Notes: generated by a model from the sequence alone, not told the origin. A DNA stretch of 64,000 nucleotides from Pseudomonas reidholzensis (GCF_900536025.1 NZ_UNOZ01000022.1:1-64000); one strand, 5' to 3'; counted from the first letter of the stretch, positions 38,631 through 47,559 are shown. Numbers and translations are program-made.

Positions 38631-38680
38631 CCTCGCACATGCAGTAACCATACTTAGAATAAGAGTGCCTGAGGACTACC

Positions 38681-39937
38681 ATGACGAGCGCGCCTATTAA
38701 AACTCATCGCGAAGTTTTAGCTTCGCGGCAACCGGGCTTTGGCCTGCCGGGTGAAGTATTCAGCCGTCAGGATATATTCGACACTGACCTCGATATCTTT
38801 TTCAGCCAACACTGGATCGTTGTTGCAGTGACGGCCGACGTCGAAGAACCGGGTGATGTATTCGCGACCGATATCGGCAAATCGTCGATCCTCATCGTGC
38901 GCGACGACGACCAGCAGGTGCGCGCCTACCGCAACGTCTGCCGCCACCGCGGCGCCCGCCTCAAGCCGCCCGGCAAGTCCACCGTGGGCATGCTGGTCTG
39001 CCCTTACCACCAATGGACCTACGACCTCGACGGCAGCCTCAAGCACGCCGCGCACATGGGCAAGCAGTTCGACCCGAAGTGCCGCAGCCTGATACCGGTA
39101 CACTGCAAAGTTATCGGCACGCATGTATTTGTTTGCCTCAGCGATAACCCACCGGATGACATCGCTGTTCAAGAAGACATCATGGGCGCACGCTTTGCGC
39201 CGTATGACCTGACGAATACAAAGATTGCCTACGAACTCGACTATATCGAAAACGGCAATTGGAAACTGGTCATGGAAAACAACCGCGAGTGCTATCACTG
39301 CCACGGCACGCACCCGGAACTGTTGGTGTCCTATCAATCCGAAGACCTCGGCGTCAGCTTCGAAGAGATGAGCGAAGAGCAGATCGCTTCGTATGATGCC
39401 TACCAGACCCGCAAGGCCGGAATCGAGGCCAATTGGGCCAGCGAGGGACACCTGTATGAAACGGTGGAGCACCTCGATGACCACGCCGCTACCCAGTTCC
39501 GCACCCAGCGCATGATCATCGCCGGCAGCGGCGAGTCGCAGACCCTGGACACCAAAGTGGCCTGCACCAGGCTGCTCGGCAACCTGACCCGCAAGGACCT
39601 GGGCGACACGCACCTGTGGGGCAACAATGCCTGGACCCACGTGATGAGTGACCACGCCATGATCAGCTGGATCATCCCGCTGGCACCAGACCGCACCCTG
39701 GTACGGACCAAATGGCTGGTGCACAAGGACGCCGTGGAAGGGGTCGACTACGACCTGCAACGCCTGACCGAGGTCTGGGTGGCGACCACCCGCCAGGACG
39801 CCGACCTGGTCGCCATCACCCACAGCGGCACCCAGGACCCAGGCTACATTCCCGGCCCCTACTCCGAGTTCACCGAACCCTACGTCGAGCAGTTTCTGCG
39901 CTGGTACAGCGCGCGCCTCGAAGCCCACGGGGTATGA
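38681..39937 (+). CDS. Rieske oxygenase, GbcA-like quaternary-amine demethylase
   Basis: A 418-residue Rieske non-heme iron oxygenase. The 2Fe-2S ligands are C87/H89 ('CRHRG') and C107/H110 ('CPYHQW'). The mononuclear iron site has H206 and H211 in 'NRECYHCHGTHPEL'; E203 stands where many Rieske enzymes have the bridging Asp, as in glycine-betaine and stachydrine demethylases. 'TKWLVHKDAVEGVDYD' near the C-terminus is nearly identical to the GbcA signature. It probably removes a methyl group from a betaine as formaldehyde. The exact betaine is unknown. It overlaps the reductase gene by 4 bp (ATGA). Confidence 0.9.
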   Translation: MTSAPIKTHREVLASRQPGFGLPGEVFSRQDIFDTDLDIFFSQHWIVVAVTADVEEPGDVFATDIGKSSILIVRDDDQQVRAYRNVCRHRGARLKPPGKSTVGMLVCPYHQWTYDLDGSLKHAAHMGKQFDPKCRSLIPVHCKVIGTHVFVCLSDNPPDDIAVQEDIMGARFAPYDLTNTKIAYELDYIENGNWKLVMENNRECYHCHGTHPELLVSYQSEDLGVSFEEMSEEQIASYDAYQTRKAGIEANWASEGHLYETVEHLDDHAATQFRTQRMIIAGSGESQTLDTKVACTRLLGNLTRKDLGDTHLWGNNAWTHVMSDHAMISWIIPLAPDRTLVRTKWLVHKDAVEGVDYDLQRLTEVWVATTRQDADLVAITHSGTQDPGYIPGPYSEFTEPYVEQFLRWYSARLEAHGV

Positions 39938-41070
39938 CCGCGATGAGCCAATTCGAGAACATCGCCCACCTGCGCGCCGACCAGCGTTTTGCCGACAGCG
40001 ATCACTGGGCCGCCCACGGCGCCCAGTGGGCCAGCGGCGCGCGCAAGCGCATCGAATGCCTGAGTGTCGTGGCGCAAACCCACGACGTGAAGACGTTTAC
40101 CTTCCAGTGCCCGGACTACCCTGCCCTGGCGTACGAGCCTGGGCAGTTCCTCACCGTGTCGCCGCTGATCGACGGCCAAAGCGTGTCGCGCTGCTACACC
40201 CTGTCCTCGACCCCGACCCGGCCGTTCACCTTCTCGATCACGGTCAAGCGGGTGCCGGGCGGCGCGGTCTCCAACTGGCTGCACGACAATCTCAAGGCCG
40301 GCGATGGCATGGCCGCGTCGGGGCCAGCCGGGGTCTTCACCCCGGTCGCCGGCCCGGCGCGCAAGCTGCTGTACCTCTCCGCCGGTTCCGGGATCACCCC
40401 GTTGATGTCGATGACCCGCGCCGCCGCCGACCTGCATGCGGACCTGGACATCGTCTTCGTGCACAGCGCACGCACCCCGACCGATATCATCTTCCGCGAA
40501 GAACTGGCGCGCCTTGAGCGCAGCATGCCGCGCCTGCGCACGCTGTTCTTCTGTGAAGGCCTGGGCGACGAACCGGACTGGACCGGGCCGATAGGACGCC
40601 TGTCGCTCGAGCAGCTCCAGCAACGCATCCCCGACTTCATGGAGCGCTCGGTGTTCACCTGTGGCCCGAAAGGCTACATGGACGCGGCCAAGGCACTGCT
40701 GGGCAACGCCGGTTTCGACCTGGCCCGCTACCACCAGGAAAGCTTCGACATCACTGCCGAAGCCGAGGTCGAAGCGCCGCCGTGCGCCGCACCCGGCCAG
40801 CTCCAGGACACCTTCAGCGTGCGCCTGGCGCGCTCGGGCAAGACCTTCACCATGAGCGCCGACCAGACCGTGCTCAGCGCGGCGAAAAAGGCCGGCGCGG
40901 TCGTCCCCTCTTCGTGCAGCCAGGGTGTCTGTGGCACCTGCAAGACCGCAGTGCTCGAAGGCAGTGTGGAGATGAACCACAACGGCGGCATCCGCCAGCG
41001 CGAAATCGACAAGGGCCTGCGCTTGCTGTGCTGCAGCCGCCCGACTTCAGATCTGGTGATCGATCTCTGA
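39934..41070 (+). CDS. Rieske system reductase, GbcB-like (FNR plus ferredoxin)
   Basis: A 378-residue electron-transfer protein. The N-terminal FAD and NAD(P)H modules carry 'SRCYTLSSTP', 'LYLSAGSGITPLMSM' and 'VFTCGPKGYM'. The C-terminal plant-type 2Fe-2S domain has 'CSQGVCGTC' and 'LLCC'. This is the GbcB layout, feeding electrons from NAD(P)H to the adjacent oxygenase. I use the ATG overlapping the oxygenase stop; the ATG at 39943 is equally possible. A terminator-like hairpin follows, separating it from the BCCT gene. Confidence 0.9.
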   Translation: MTAMSQFENIAHLRADQRFADSDHWAAHGAQWASGARKRIECLSVVAQTHDVKTFTFQCPDYPALAYEPGQFLTVSPLIDGQSVSRCYTLSSTPTRPFTFSITVKRVPGGAVSNWLHDNLKAGDGMAASGPAGVFTPVAGPARKLLYLSAGSGITPLMSMTRAAADLHADLDIVFVHSARTPTDIIFREELARLERSMPRLRTLFFCEGLGDEPDWTGPIGRLSLEQLQQRIPDFMERSVFTCGPKGYMDAAKALLGNAGFDLARYHQESFDITAEAEVEAPPCAAPGQLQDTFSVRLARSGKTFTMSADQTVLSAAKKAGAVVPSSCSQGVCGTCKTAVLEGSVEMNHNGGIRQREIDKGLRLLCCSRPTSDLVIDL

Positions 41071-41072
41071 CC

Positions 41073-41094
41073 AGGCGCCTGCGGGCGCCTTTTC
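41073..41094 (+). terminator. Rho-independent terminator after reductase
   Basis: AGGCGCC pairs with GGCGCCT around TGCG, followed by TTTT. It starts 2 bp after the reductase stop codon and 47 bp before the BCCT start, so it may end or attenuate the oxygenase transcript. Confidence 0.7.
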
Positions 41095-41140
41095 CGACTT
41101 CCACCGTCCGGCCTTGCAAACAATAAAAAGGAAATAGCCG

Positions 41141-42760
41141 ATGCGTGCCAAAACTGGCCTGTTCAAGGGCCTGAGCCCCGTGGTGACCGTCGGGTCGCTG
41201 CTCATAGTCATTGCCTTCGTGGCCCTCTGCGCCTCGCAGGGCGACCAGGCCGCCGGGGTGTTCAAGAACGCTTCCGACGCCATTCTCAACAACCTCAAAT
41301 GATTTTATATCGCCCTGGTCAGCGGGGTGCTGATGGTGCTCATCGTGATCGCCTGCAGTCGTCACGGCACCCTCAAGCTCGGCCGCCCGGACGAGAAGCC
41401 CGAATTCAGCTTCGCGGCCTGGATCTCCATGCTGTTCAGTGCCGGCATGGGCGTTGGGCTGATCTTCTGGTCGGTCGCAGAACCCGTGCTGCATTACGCC
41501 AGCAACCCGTTCAGCCCTGGCCTCAGCGATGAGGCCGCCTCGATGGCGATGCGCATCACCTTGTTCCACTGGGGCCTGCACCCGTGGGCAATTTTCACCA
41601 TCATCGGCCTGGGCCTGGCGTATTTCGCCTACCGCGAAGGCCTGCCGCTGGCCTTGCGCTCGGTGCTCTACCCGCTGATCGGCAAGCGCATCTATGGCCC
41701 GATCGGCCACACCGTCGACATCATTGGCGCCGCCGTGACCGCGTTCGGCGTTTCGCAGTCGCTGGGCATGGGCGTCGAACAGATCAACACCGGCCTGAAC
41801 CAGGTGTTCGGCGTACCGGTGAGCCTGTCGTTCAAGCTGGGGATCATTGCCGTGGTGACGGTGATTGCCTCGATCTCACTGATCGCCGGCGTGTCGCGCG
41901 GCATGAAACGCCTGTCGACCGTGAACATGTTCATCTCGCTGGGGCTGATGCTGGTGGTGCTGGCCCTGGGCCCGACCCACTACATCATGAACCTGCTGTT
42001 CGAATCGACCGGCGATTACCTGCAGAACATCGTCGGCCTGAGTTTGTGGACCGACACCCAGCACGACAGCGGTTGGCAGAACAGCTGGACCGCCTTCTAC
42101 CTGCCGTGGTGGATGACCTGGGGGCCGTTCGTGGGGTTGTTCATCGCGCGGATCTCCCGCGGGCGGACCATCCGTGAGCTGGTCGTCGGGGCGCTGGTAG
42201 TGCCGACCCTGGTCACCATCCTGTGGATGGCGGTGTTTGGTGGTACGGCGCTGAAGGATGAGCAGGACACCCGCAAGGCCTACACCAACCTGCCAGTGGC
42301 CGAGCAGGCTGCAGCGGGGCCGTTTACCGGTGGGCCGATCCTCGAAGCCACGCGCAATGAAACCACCACGGCGATGTTCACCCTGCTCGAGCGCCTGGAC
42401 GGCAAGACCTTGGGCGGCATCCTCAGCATCATCGTCTGCCTGCTCCTGGCGGTGCACTTCGTGACGGCGGCCGATGCCGGTACCCAGGTGTTGTGCATGC
42501 TCAACGGGGTGGGCAGCATCAACCCGCCGAACTGGCTGAGGGTGCTCTGGTGCGTGCTGGAGGGGGCGATTGCGGCGAGCCTGATCATTGCCGGCGGGCT
42601 GTTGGCGATCCAGATGGCGAGCATCGTGGTGGGGCTGCCGATTGCGATCTACATGGGCGTGACGAGCTACAGCCTGTTGCGCGCCCTACGAACGAACGCA
42701 GAGTTGGCGCCGGTCTCCGTGGTGATCCAGGAGCCGCCGCGGGTGGTCGAACCTGGCTGA
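41141..42760 (+). pseudogene. BCCT betaine transporter interrupted by in-frame TGA
   Basis: The frame from ATG 41141 (ribosome binding site AAGGAA) to TGA 42760 encodes a 539-residue betaine/carnitine/choline transporter, except for a TGA at codon 54 (41300-41302) within 'NNLK*FYIALVSGVL'. Family members carry Trp there, so a single TGG-to-TGA change explains it. The rest is intact: 'GMGVGLIFWSVAEPVLHY', 'FHWGLHPWAIF' and the aromatic box 'YLPWWMTWGPFVG'. The first transmembrane helix lies before the stop. Reinitiation at Met63 (41327, preceded by GGGG) would give a protein lacking it. It may be a recent pseudogene, a read-through gene or a sequencing error. Its normal role would be importing the betaine used by the Rieske enzyme. 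Confidence 0.85.
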
Positions 42761-42804
42761 TCGCCGCTGCACGGCTATCAAGGGGGGACATCAGCAGCGT
42801 TGTT

Positions 42805-42856
42805 CTATCAATTGTCCCCCGCGTCATAGTGCGCAACGTCCACCGCTGCGCATCAT
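42805..42856. repeat. 52-bp regulatory repeat, copy B
   Basis: Begins with the same 12 bases as copy A (CTATCAATTGTC), has CATAG at the dyad end (25 bp in total) and ends CCGCTG-C-GCATCAT. It lies 36 bp before the FAD oxidase start, almost the same distance as copy A from its gene, which argues that it is a functional promoter/operator. Confidence 0.6.
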
Positions 42857-42892
42857 TTCAGCACAAGACAACACTGGCTCGAAGGCACCCCT

Positions 42893-44284
42893 ATGTACCG
42901 TGGATTCTGGTATGCCCAGGCGTTAGACCTGGACAGCGATCTGGCCCCTGCCCTGCAGGAATCGATTCAAGCCGATGTGTGCATCGTCGGCGGTGGTTTT
43001 CTCGGCCTGTGGTCGGCCATCCGCCTGAAGCAGGCGCACCCCGAGAAACGCATCGTCATCGTCGAGCGCGACCGCTGCGGCTCCGGCGCCAGCGGCCGCA
43101 ACGGCGGCGTCGCCACCAACTGGTGGGGCAAGTACCTGTCGCTGCGGACCATCTGCGGTGATGTCGAGGCGCGGCGCATCTGCGAGGCCGCCGAGTCGGC
43201 GATCGACGAGATCGGCAGCTTCTGCGCCGAACATGGCATCGACGCCCAGTACCGCAAGGACGGCTGGCTGTGGACCGCCACCAACCCGCGGCAGATGAAC
43301 TCCTGGCGCGTACTCACCGAGGGCCTGCAGAAGCTCGACGTCAACCCGTTCCAGGAACTCGACCGCCAGACGATTCGCGGCCGCGTCGGCTCGCCGCTGG
43401 TGCTCGGCGGCATCTTCGACCCCAACGCCGCCACCGTACAGCCGGCCATGCTCGCCCGTGGCCTGCGCCGGGTCGCCCTCACGCTGGGCGTGCAGATCTT
43501 CGAAAAATCGCCGTTCACCCACCTGCAACGCGGCAAGCACCCGGTGGTGCACACGGCCACAGGCCAGGTGAAGGCCGCTCACGTGGTGCTGGCACTCAAC
43601 GCGTGGGGCGCGCAGTTCCCAGAACTGCGCCGGATGATCGCGATCATGTCCAGCGACATGGTCGCCACGGCGCCCGTCAAGGCCAAGCTCGACGCCATCG
43701 GCTTCAGCGGTGGCGAATGCATGACCGACTCGCGCACCGTGCTCAACTACTGGCGCAACACCCCCGATGGCCGCGTGGTGTTCGGCAAGCCGCTGGGCCA
43801 GTTCGCCTACGCCGGGCGCATCGGCAACTTGTATGAAAAACCTTCGCCGGCGGCCGACAAGGTCGCCGCCGAGCTGCGCCGCCTGTACCCGCAACTGGCG
43901 GACGTGCCCGTGGTCAGCAGCTGGACCGGGCCGATCGACCGCGCCATGAAGGGCCTGCCGAACTTCGGCTACCTCGACCGACACCAGACCGTCAGCTATG
44001 GCATCGGCTTTTCCGGCAACGGCGTGGCGACCACGGTGTTCGCCAGCCGCATCATCAAGTCGCTGGCGACCCACGCCAACGACGAATGGGCCAACTGCGG
44101 CCTGGTCGAGCAGAAGATGAAGCTGCTGCCACCCGAGCCGTTGCGCTTCTTCGGCGCGCACCTGGTGCGCGATGCCCTGGTGCGCAAGGAAACCCTCGAA
44201 GACCACGACCAGGACGCCGGTTTCGTGACCCGCCAGCTGGTTGCCATGGCCCCGGCCGGCTACGTGCCGGCACAGAAGAAATAA
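42893..44284 (+). CDS. FAD-dependent amine oxidase (DAO family)
   Basis: A 463-residue DAO-fold flavoprotein with 'ADVCIVGGGFLGLWSAIRLKQAHPEKRIVIVERDRCGSGASGRNGGVATNWW'-type N-terminus (split here by landmarks 'GGGFLGLW' and 'GASGRNGG'), 'GWLWTATNP', and C-terminal 'VSYGIGFSGNGVATTVFASRII'. It is the closest paralogue of the oxidase at 27883. After Rieske demethylation the product is a tertiary or secondary amine, which such oxidases can demethylate or deaminate. It carries the 52-bp repeat upstream and is followed, 10 bp later, by the hydroxyacid dehydrogenase, so the two are probably co-transcribed under LysR control. Confidence 0.83.
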   Translation: MYRGFWYAQALDLDSDLAPALQESIQADVCIVGGGFLGLWSAIRLKQAHPEKRIVIVERDRCGSGASGRNGGVATNWWGKYLSLRTICGDVEARRICEAAESAIDEIGSFCAEHGIDAQYRKDGWLWTATNPRQMNSWRVLTEGLQKLDVNPFQELDRQTIRGRVGSPLVLGGIFDPNAATVQPAMLARGLRRVALTLGVQIFEKSPFTHLQRGKHPVVHTATGQVKAAHVVLALNAWGAQFPELRRMIAIMSSDMVATAPVKAKLDAIGFSGGECMTDSRTVLNYWRNTPDGRVVFGKPLGQFAYAGRIGNLYEKPSPAADKVAAELRRLYPQLADVPVVSSWTGPIDRAMKGLPNFGYLDRHQTVSYGIGFSGNGVATTVFASRIIKSLATHANDEWANCGLVEQKMKLLPPEPLRFFGAHLVRDALVRKETLEDHDQDAGFVTRQLVAMAPAGYVPAQKK

Positions 44285-44294
44285 GGATTTGATC

Positions 44295-45263
44295 GTGACC
44301 GAACAGATCGTCTTTCTCGACGACGAGGGCCTGGCCCCCTCGACCCGCCTGAAGCGTCCGGACTGCCCGCACCGCTGGCAGCAGTTCGCCTATACCCACC
44401 CGGAGCAAGTGCTCGAGCACTTGCAGGACGCCACGGTGGCGCTGACGTGCAGCGTGCCACTGCGCGAAGAGCACCTGCGCCAGTTGCCGAAACTGAAGAT
44501 GATCTCGCTGGCCCTGACCGGCCGCGATATCGTCGACGTCGAGTACTGCGAAGCCCACGGCATCGAGGTGTCCAGCGTGCCGGGCTACGCCGCCAACACC
44601 GTGGCCGAGCACAGCCTGGCGATGATCCTCGAGCTGTTCCGTCGCCCCGCCGCGTTCACCCGGCTGATGCGCCAGGTGCATGCCGGCGAGGCCGCCTATC
44701 AGAACATCTACTTCAACCACCGCATCCGCGATGTGCGCGACAAGCAACTGGCGATCATCGGCAGCGGGCCGATCGCCCTGCGCCTGGCGCACCTCGCGCG
44801 CGCGTTCGGCATGCAGGTGCTGTTCGAAGACCGTGGAGGCAAACGCCGTGGCGAGGATTGCCGGCCATTGACCGAGCTGCTGAAGCGCTGCGATGTGCTG
44901 TCGATCAACTGCCCGTTGACGCCCGAGACCTACAACCTGATCGACGCGGCGCAACTGGCGTTGATGAAGCCGGATGCGCTGGTGGTGAATACCGGGCGCG
45001 GTGGCGTGGTCAATGAAGCGGCGCTGATCGATGCGCTGCTGCACGATCGCCTGGGCGGGGTGGCGCTGGATGTGGTCGAGCATGAGCCGCTGCACCCGAG
45101 CAACCCGCTGTTCGCCCTGATCGACCGCGACGACTTCCTGCTCAACCCGCATATCGCCTGGAGCAGTGAAGACGCCATGCAGCAGTTGATGGACAGTGCG
45201 GTAGACAATATCAGCGATTTTGTCGCGCGCCGGGAGGCTGCGCGCGAGGTCCATTCAGCCTAA
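44295..45263 (+). CDS. D-isomer 2-hydroxyacid dehydrogenase
   Basis: A 322-residue NAD(P)-dependent dehydrogenase. The catalytic Arg is in 'VVNTGRGGVVNEAAL', Glu in 'DVVEHEPLHPSNPL' and His in 'LNPHIAWSSEDAM'. The cofactor loop is 'IIGSGPIALRLA', with Ala replacing the last Gly. It starts at GTG (44295) with AAGG 8 bases upstream; no closer ATG exists. It interconverts a 2-keto acid and D-2-hydroxyacid, such as glyoxylate or hydroxypyruvate. Its position behind the amine oxidase suggests that it reduces the keto acid formed by deamination, but the substrate cannot be named. Confidence 0.87.
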   Translation: MTEQIVFLDDEGLAPSTRLKRPDCPHRWQQFAYTHPEQVLEHLQDATVALTCSVPLREEHLRQLPKLKMISLALTGRDIVDVEYCEAHGIEVSSVPGYAANTVAEHSLAMILELFRRPAAFTRLMRQVHAGEAAYQNIYFNHRIRDVRDKQLAIIGSGPIALRLAHLARAFGMQVLFEDRGGKRRGEDCRPLTELLKRCDVLSINCPLTPETYNLIDAAQLALMKPDALVVNTGRGGVVNEAALIDALLHDRLGGVALDVVEHEPLHPSNPLFALIDRDDFLLNPHIAWSSEDAMQQLMDSAVDNISDFVARREAAREVHSA

Positions 45264-45271
45264 TGCCTGAC

Positions 45272-45315
45272 CCACGCGGCAGCGCCTCTTTTAGCGGATG
45301 TAGCTGCCGCCGTGG
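45272..45315. terminator. Hairpin between convergent genes
   Basis: CCACGCGGCAGC pairs with GCTGCCGCCGTGG, with one bulged base and a 19-base loop. It occupies the gap between the hydroxyacid dehydrogenase and the convergent ACT-domain gene. There is no T-run. Confidence 0.4.
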
Positions 45316-45333
45316 ATGTCCAGCGTCGCGCGA

Positions 45334-45726
45334 TCAGGGCTCGACCTGATGCCCCGCCTCCCGCAGGGTCTCCAGCCCCTCGGTGAACTGGTCCGCCTTG
45401 AGCAGCAAGAAATCGCCATCAAAGGTTGAAACCACGAACACCCCAAAGCCTGCCTCGGTCAACGGCCGTACCACCGACAGAACAATGCCGATTTCGTCGA
45501 ATGCAAACGGCCCAACGAACTGAATGCAGCGCCAGTCTCGATCTATCTTGATGCCTTCTGGCACACGACGTTGATGGCAGACTATCGACAGCTCATCTGG
45601 CGAACGGGCGATGCTCACGAAGCCCTCACCGTCCGCCCAGGCTGGCAGGGCTTGATCACCGTCGAGGCGGGATATCGCATAGTGTTCAGGCAGAACTTTC
45701 AGGCGAATACTTTTAACCAGTTTCAT
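45334..45726 (-). CDS. ACT-domain protein
   Basis: A 130-residue protein of the stand-alone ACT/CASTOR type (PF13840-like). It has 'AISRLDGDQALPAWADGEGFVSIARSPDELSIVCHQRRVP', the family's usual N-terminal half, and 'RCIQFVGPFAFDEIGIVLSVVRPLTEAGFGVFVVSTFDGDFLLL' for the second ACT unit. These proteins bind amino acids as small sensors; no catalytic residues are visible. It lies between the hydroxyacid dehydrogenase and the MocR gene, on the same strand as MocR but 145 bp downstream. Confidence 0.82.
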   Translation of the reverse strand: MKLVKSIRLKVLPEHYAISRLDGDQALPAWADGEGFVSIARSPDELSIVCHQRRVPEGIKIDRDWRCIQFVGPFAFDEIGIVLSVVRPLTEAGFGVFVVSTFDGDFLLLKADQFTEGLETLREAGHQVEP

Positions 45727-45871
45727 GAGCGCTCCGGATAGGCGAGACAGGCCTGCAGTCTATCCACAGCGCTGCCTCAGTGGGCGCCCGCGCTCATCAA
45801 TTCTACTAATCCACCATCAGAGCAATTAATTTTTCTTATAGCTCTATTCCAGGACCATCGCCGACGATCCC

Positions 45872-47335
45872 CTAGGCAGTGACAGCGTCATACAGCTGTC
45901 GCAGCCGCCTGACCGCAGCCGGTATCTCCTCGACCTTGACGCCGCCATAGCCCAGTACCAGCAACCCATCGTGGACGCCTGGGTCGATGTGGTACGAACC
46001 GCGTAGGGTCAGCGCGAAGTTCGCGGCCTGCTCGATCATCTTCTGTGCCGCTCCCACCGGGCTGATGTTCACCGCCAGGTGAATGCCGGCCGCCCCCGAC
46101 GAAAACGCTATGAGCTCCCCGAACTGCTCGCGCAGGCAGGCCTGCAGCAGGCTCCTGCGCTCGCCGTAGACCGCACGCATCTTTCTGATGTGGCTGGCAA
46201 AATGCCCCTCTTGAATGAAGTCGGCCATCGCCGCCTGGATGGGCAACAAGCCGGGGCGGTAGAGCTGGGTCATGCCCTTGCTGAAAGCATCCGCGAGCGG
46301 CTCGGGGACAACCAGGTAACTCAGCCGCAAACCTGGAAACGTCACCTTGCTGAACGTCCCCATGTAGATCACACGCTGCCGTGAATCCAACCCCTGGAGT
46401 GACGGAATGGGTTCGATGTCATAGCGAAACTCACTGTCGTAGTCGTCTTCCAGGATCCAGAAGTTGTGCGCCTCGGCAAACGCCAGCCATTCCCGTCGAC
46501 GCTGGAGCGTCATGATATTGCCGGTAGGGTATTGGTGGGACGGTGTGACGAATACCAACCGTGGGTTATCGCCTTTTTCAATGACCGGCAAACAGGCCCC
46601 TTCGGCGTCGACGCCCATCGGTAGCACGTTCAGGCCGGCGGCCGAGAGCACCACCGGCGCCCCCCAGTGACACGGCGACTCGACCCTGACGGTGTCGCCG
46701 GGGTCGCTTAACAGCTTGGCGATCAGGTCCAGCGATTGATGAGTGCCCATGGTGATGATCACTTGCTCGGGGCTGCATTTGACCGCACGGGAGGCATACA
46801 GGTACGACGCCAGTGCCTCGCGCAACGGCCTGTAGCCACCGTGTTCGACATACCCGGTGAGCTCGCCCTGGCTCTTCTTGAAGTAGCGGTTCTGCAGTCG
46901 CTTCCAGATATGAAACGGGAACAGATCAGCGTCAGCCACGCCAGGCACGAACGCCCCACCGGCTTTCGCCAGGCCCGTGACCCTTGCGGTAATCGCCATG
47001 CCACGTTGCGAAAGCAGCGCCTCCACCGCTTCGGGCGCCTGCACCGTGGTGGGTTGCGCATAGGCCTGAGGGAGCGTGTCGGCAACGTAGGTGCCACTGC
47101 CAGGCCGCGCGTACAGATAGCCCTCATCCGTCAACCGCTCATACGCGAGGGAGACAGTAATACGGGAGATCTGCAGTTGATCGGCCAGTGCCCGGGTGGA
47201 CGGCATCTTGTAGTCGACCGGCAAGTGGCCCTCTAGCACCGACGCCTGGATGATGCGGTACAGCTGGCGTTGCAGGGTCATCTCGGCGGAACGCTGAAGC
47301 TGGCTGACAAGCAGGTCGTGCAGAAGCGAGCGCAT
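45872..47335 (-). CDS. MocR/GabR-type PLP-dependent regulator
   Basis: A 487-residue fusion of a GntR winged helix (residues about 15-80, 'MPSTRALADQLQISRITVSLAYERLTDEGYLYARPGSGTYV') and a class I aminotransferase-like domain (about 120-485). The latter keeps 'GTHQSLDLIAKLL', 'ESPCHWG', 'VFVTPSHQYPTGNIM', 'ILEDDYDSEFRYD' and the PLP lysine in 'YMGTFSKVTFPGLRLSYLVVP'. In GabR such domains bind PLP and sense GABA. It is divergent from the kinase/phospho-lyase/guanidinobutyrase genes and likely controls them. A GABA-like ligand, for example 4-amino-3-hydroxybutyrate, would suit the pathway proposed here. Confidence 0.92.
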   Translation of the reverse strand: MRSLLHDLLVSQLQRSAEMTLQRQLYRIIQASVLEGHLPVDYKMPSTRALADQLQISRITVSLAYERLTDEGYLYARPGSGTYVADTLPQAYAQPTTVQAPEAVEALLSQRGMAITARVTGLAKAGGAFVPGVADADLFPFHIWKRLQNRYFKKSQGELTGYVEHGGYRPLREALASYLYASRAVKCSPEQVIITMGTHQSLDLIAKLLSDPGDTVRVESPCHWGAPVVLSAAGLNVLPMGVDAEGACLPVIEKGDNPRLVFVTPSHQYPTGNIMTLQRRREWLAFAEAHNFWILEDDYDSEFRYDIEPIPSLQGLDSRQRVIYMGTFSKVTFPGLRLSYLVVPEPLADAFSKGMTQLYRPGLLPIQAAMADFIQEGHFASHIRKMRAVYGERRSLLQACLREQFGELIAFSSGAAGIHLAVNISPVGAAQKMIEQAANFALTLRGSYHIDPGVHDGLLVLGYGGVKVEEIPAAVRRLRQLYDAVTA

Positions 47336-47382
47336 GAAGTGGACTCAAGCCGCGGCCAAGGATGGAGAAACAGCTTATATCC

Positions 47383-47403
47383 AGCAGACGCAGGCTGTCT
47401 GCT
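47383..47403. promoter_or_regulatory. Inverted repeat in MocR/kinase promoter region
   Basis: AGCAGAC-N7-GTCTGCT. The right part (47390-47413) also resembles 29427-29450 upstream of the PucR gene: 12 identical bases (GCAGGCTGTCTG) followed by 8 of 12. It is a regulatory site candidate. Confidence 0.4.
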
Positions 47404-47465
47404 CTGATTCGCCACCCACCTTGGAGATACCCAGGCCAAAGTGGACTTATAACCTGATCAATTCT

Positions 47466-47484
47466 GGCTATACACGGTATAGCC
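47466..47484. promoter_or_regulatory. Perfect dyad upstream of kinase gene
   Basis: GGCTATACACGGTATAGCC has perfect 7-bp arms and a 5-base spacer, 75 bp before the kinase start. It is an operator or promoter-overlapping site, probably for the divergent MocR protein. A direct repeat AAGTGGACT occurs at 47337 and 47439. Confidence 0.45.
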
Positions 47485-47559
47485 ATACTGCCCTATCGTC
47501 AGCCGCATGTTGACGGGTACCTCACCCGCTTTCGATGCAACCGATAGAGTGATTGATCA

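Noticed and set aside
41300-41302. Selenocysteine reading of the TGA in the BCCT gene
   Set aside because: The family has Trp at this point, there is no catalytic need for selenium, and I see no convincing SECIS hairpin directly after the codon.
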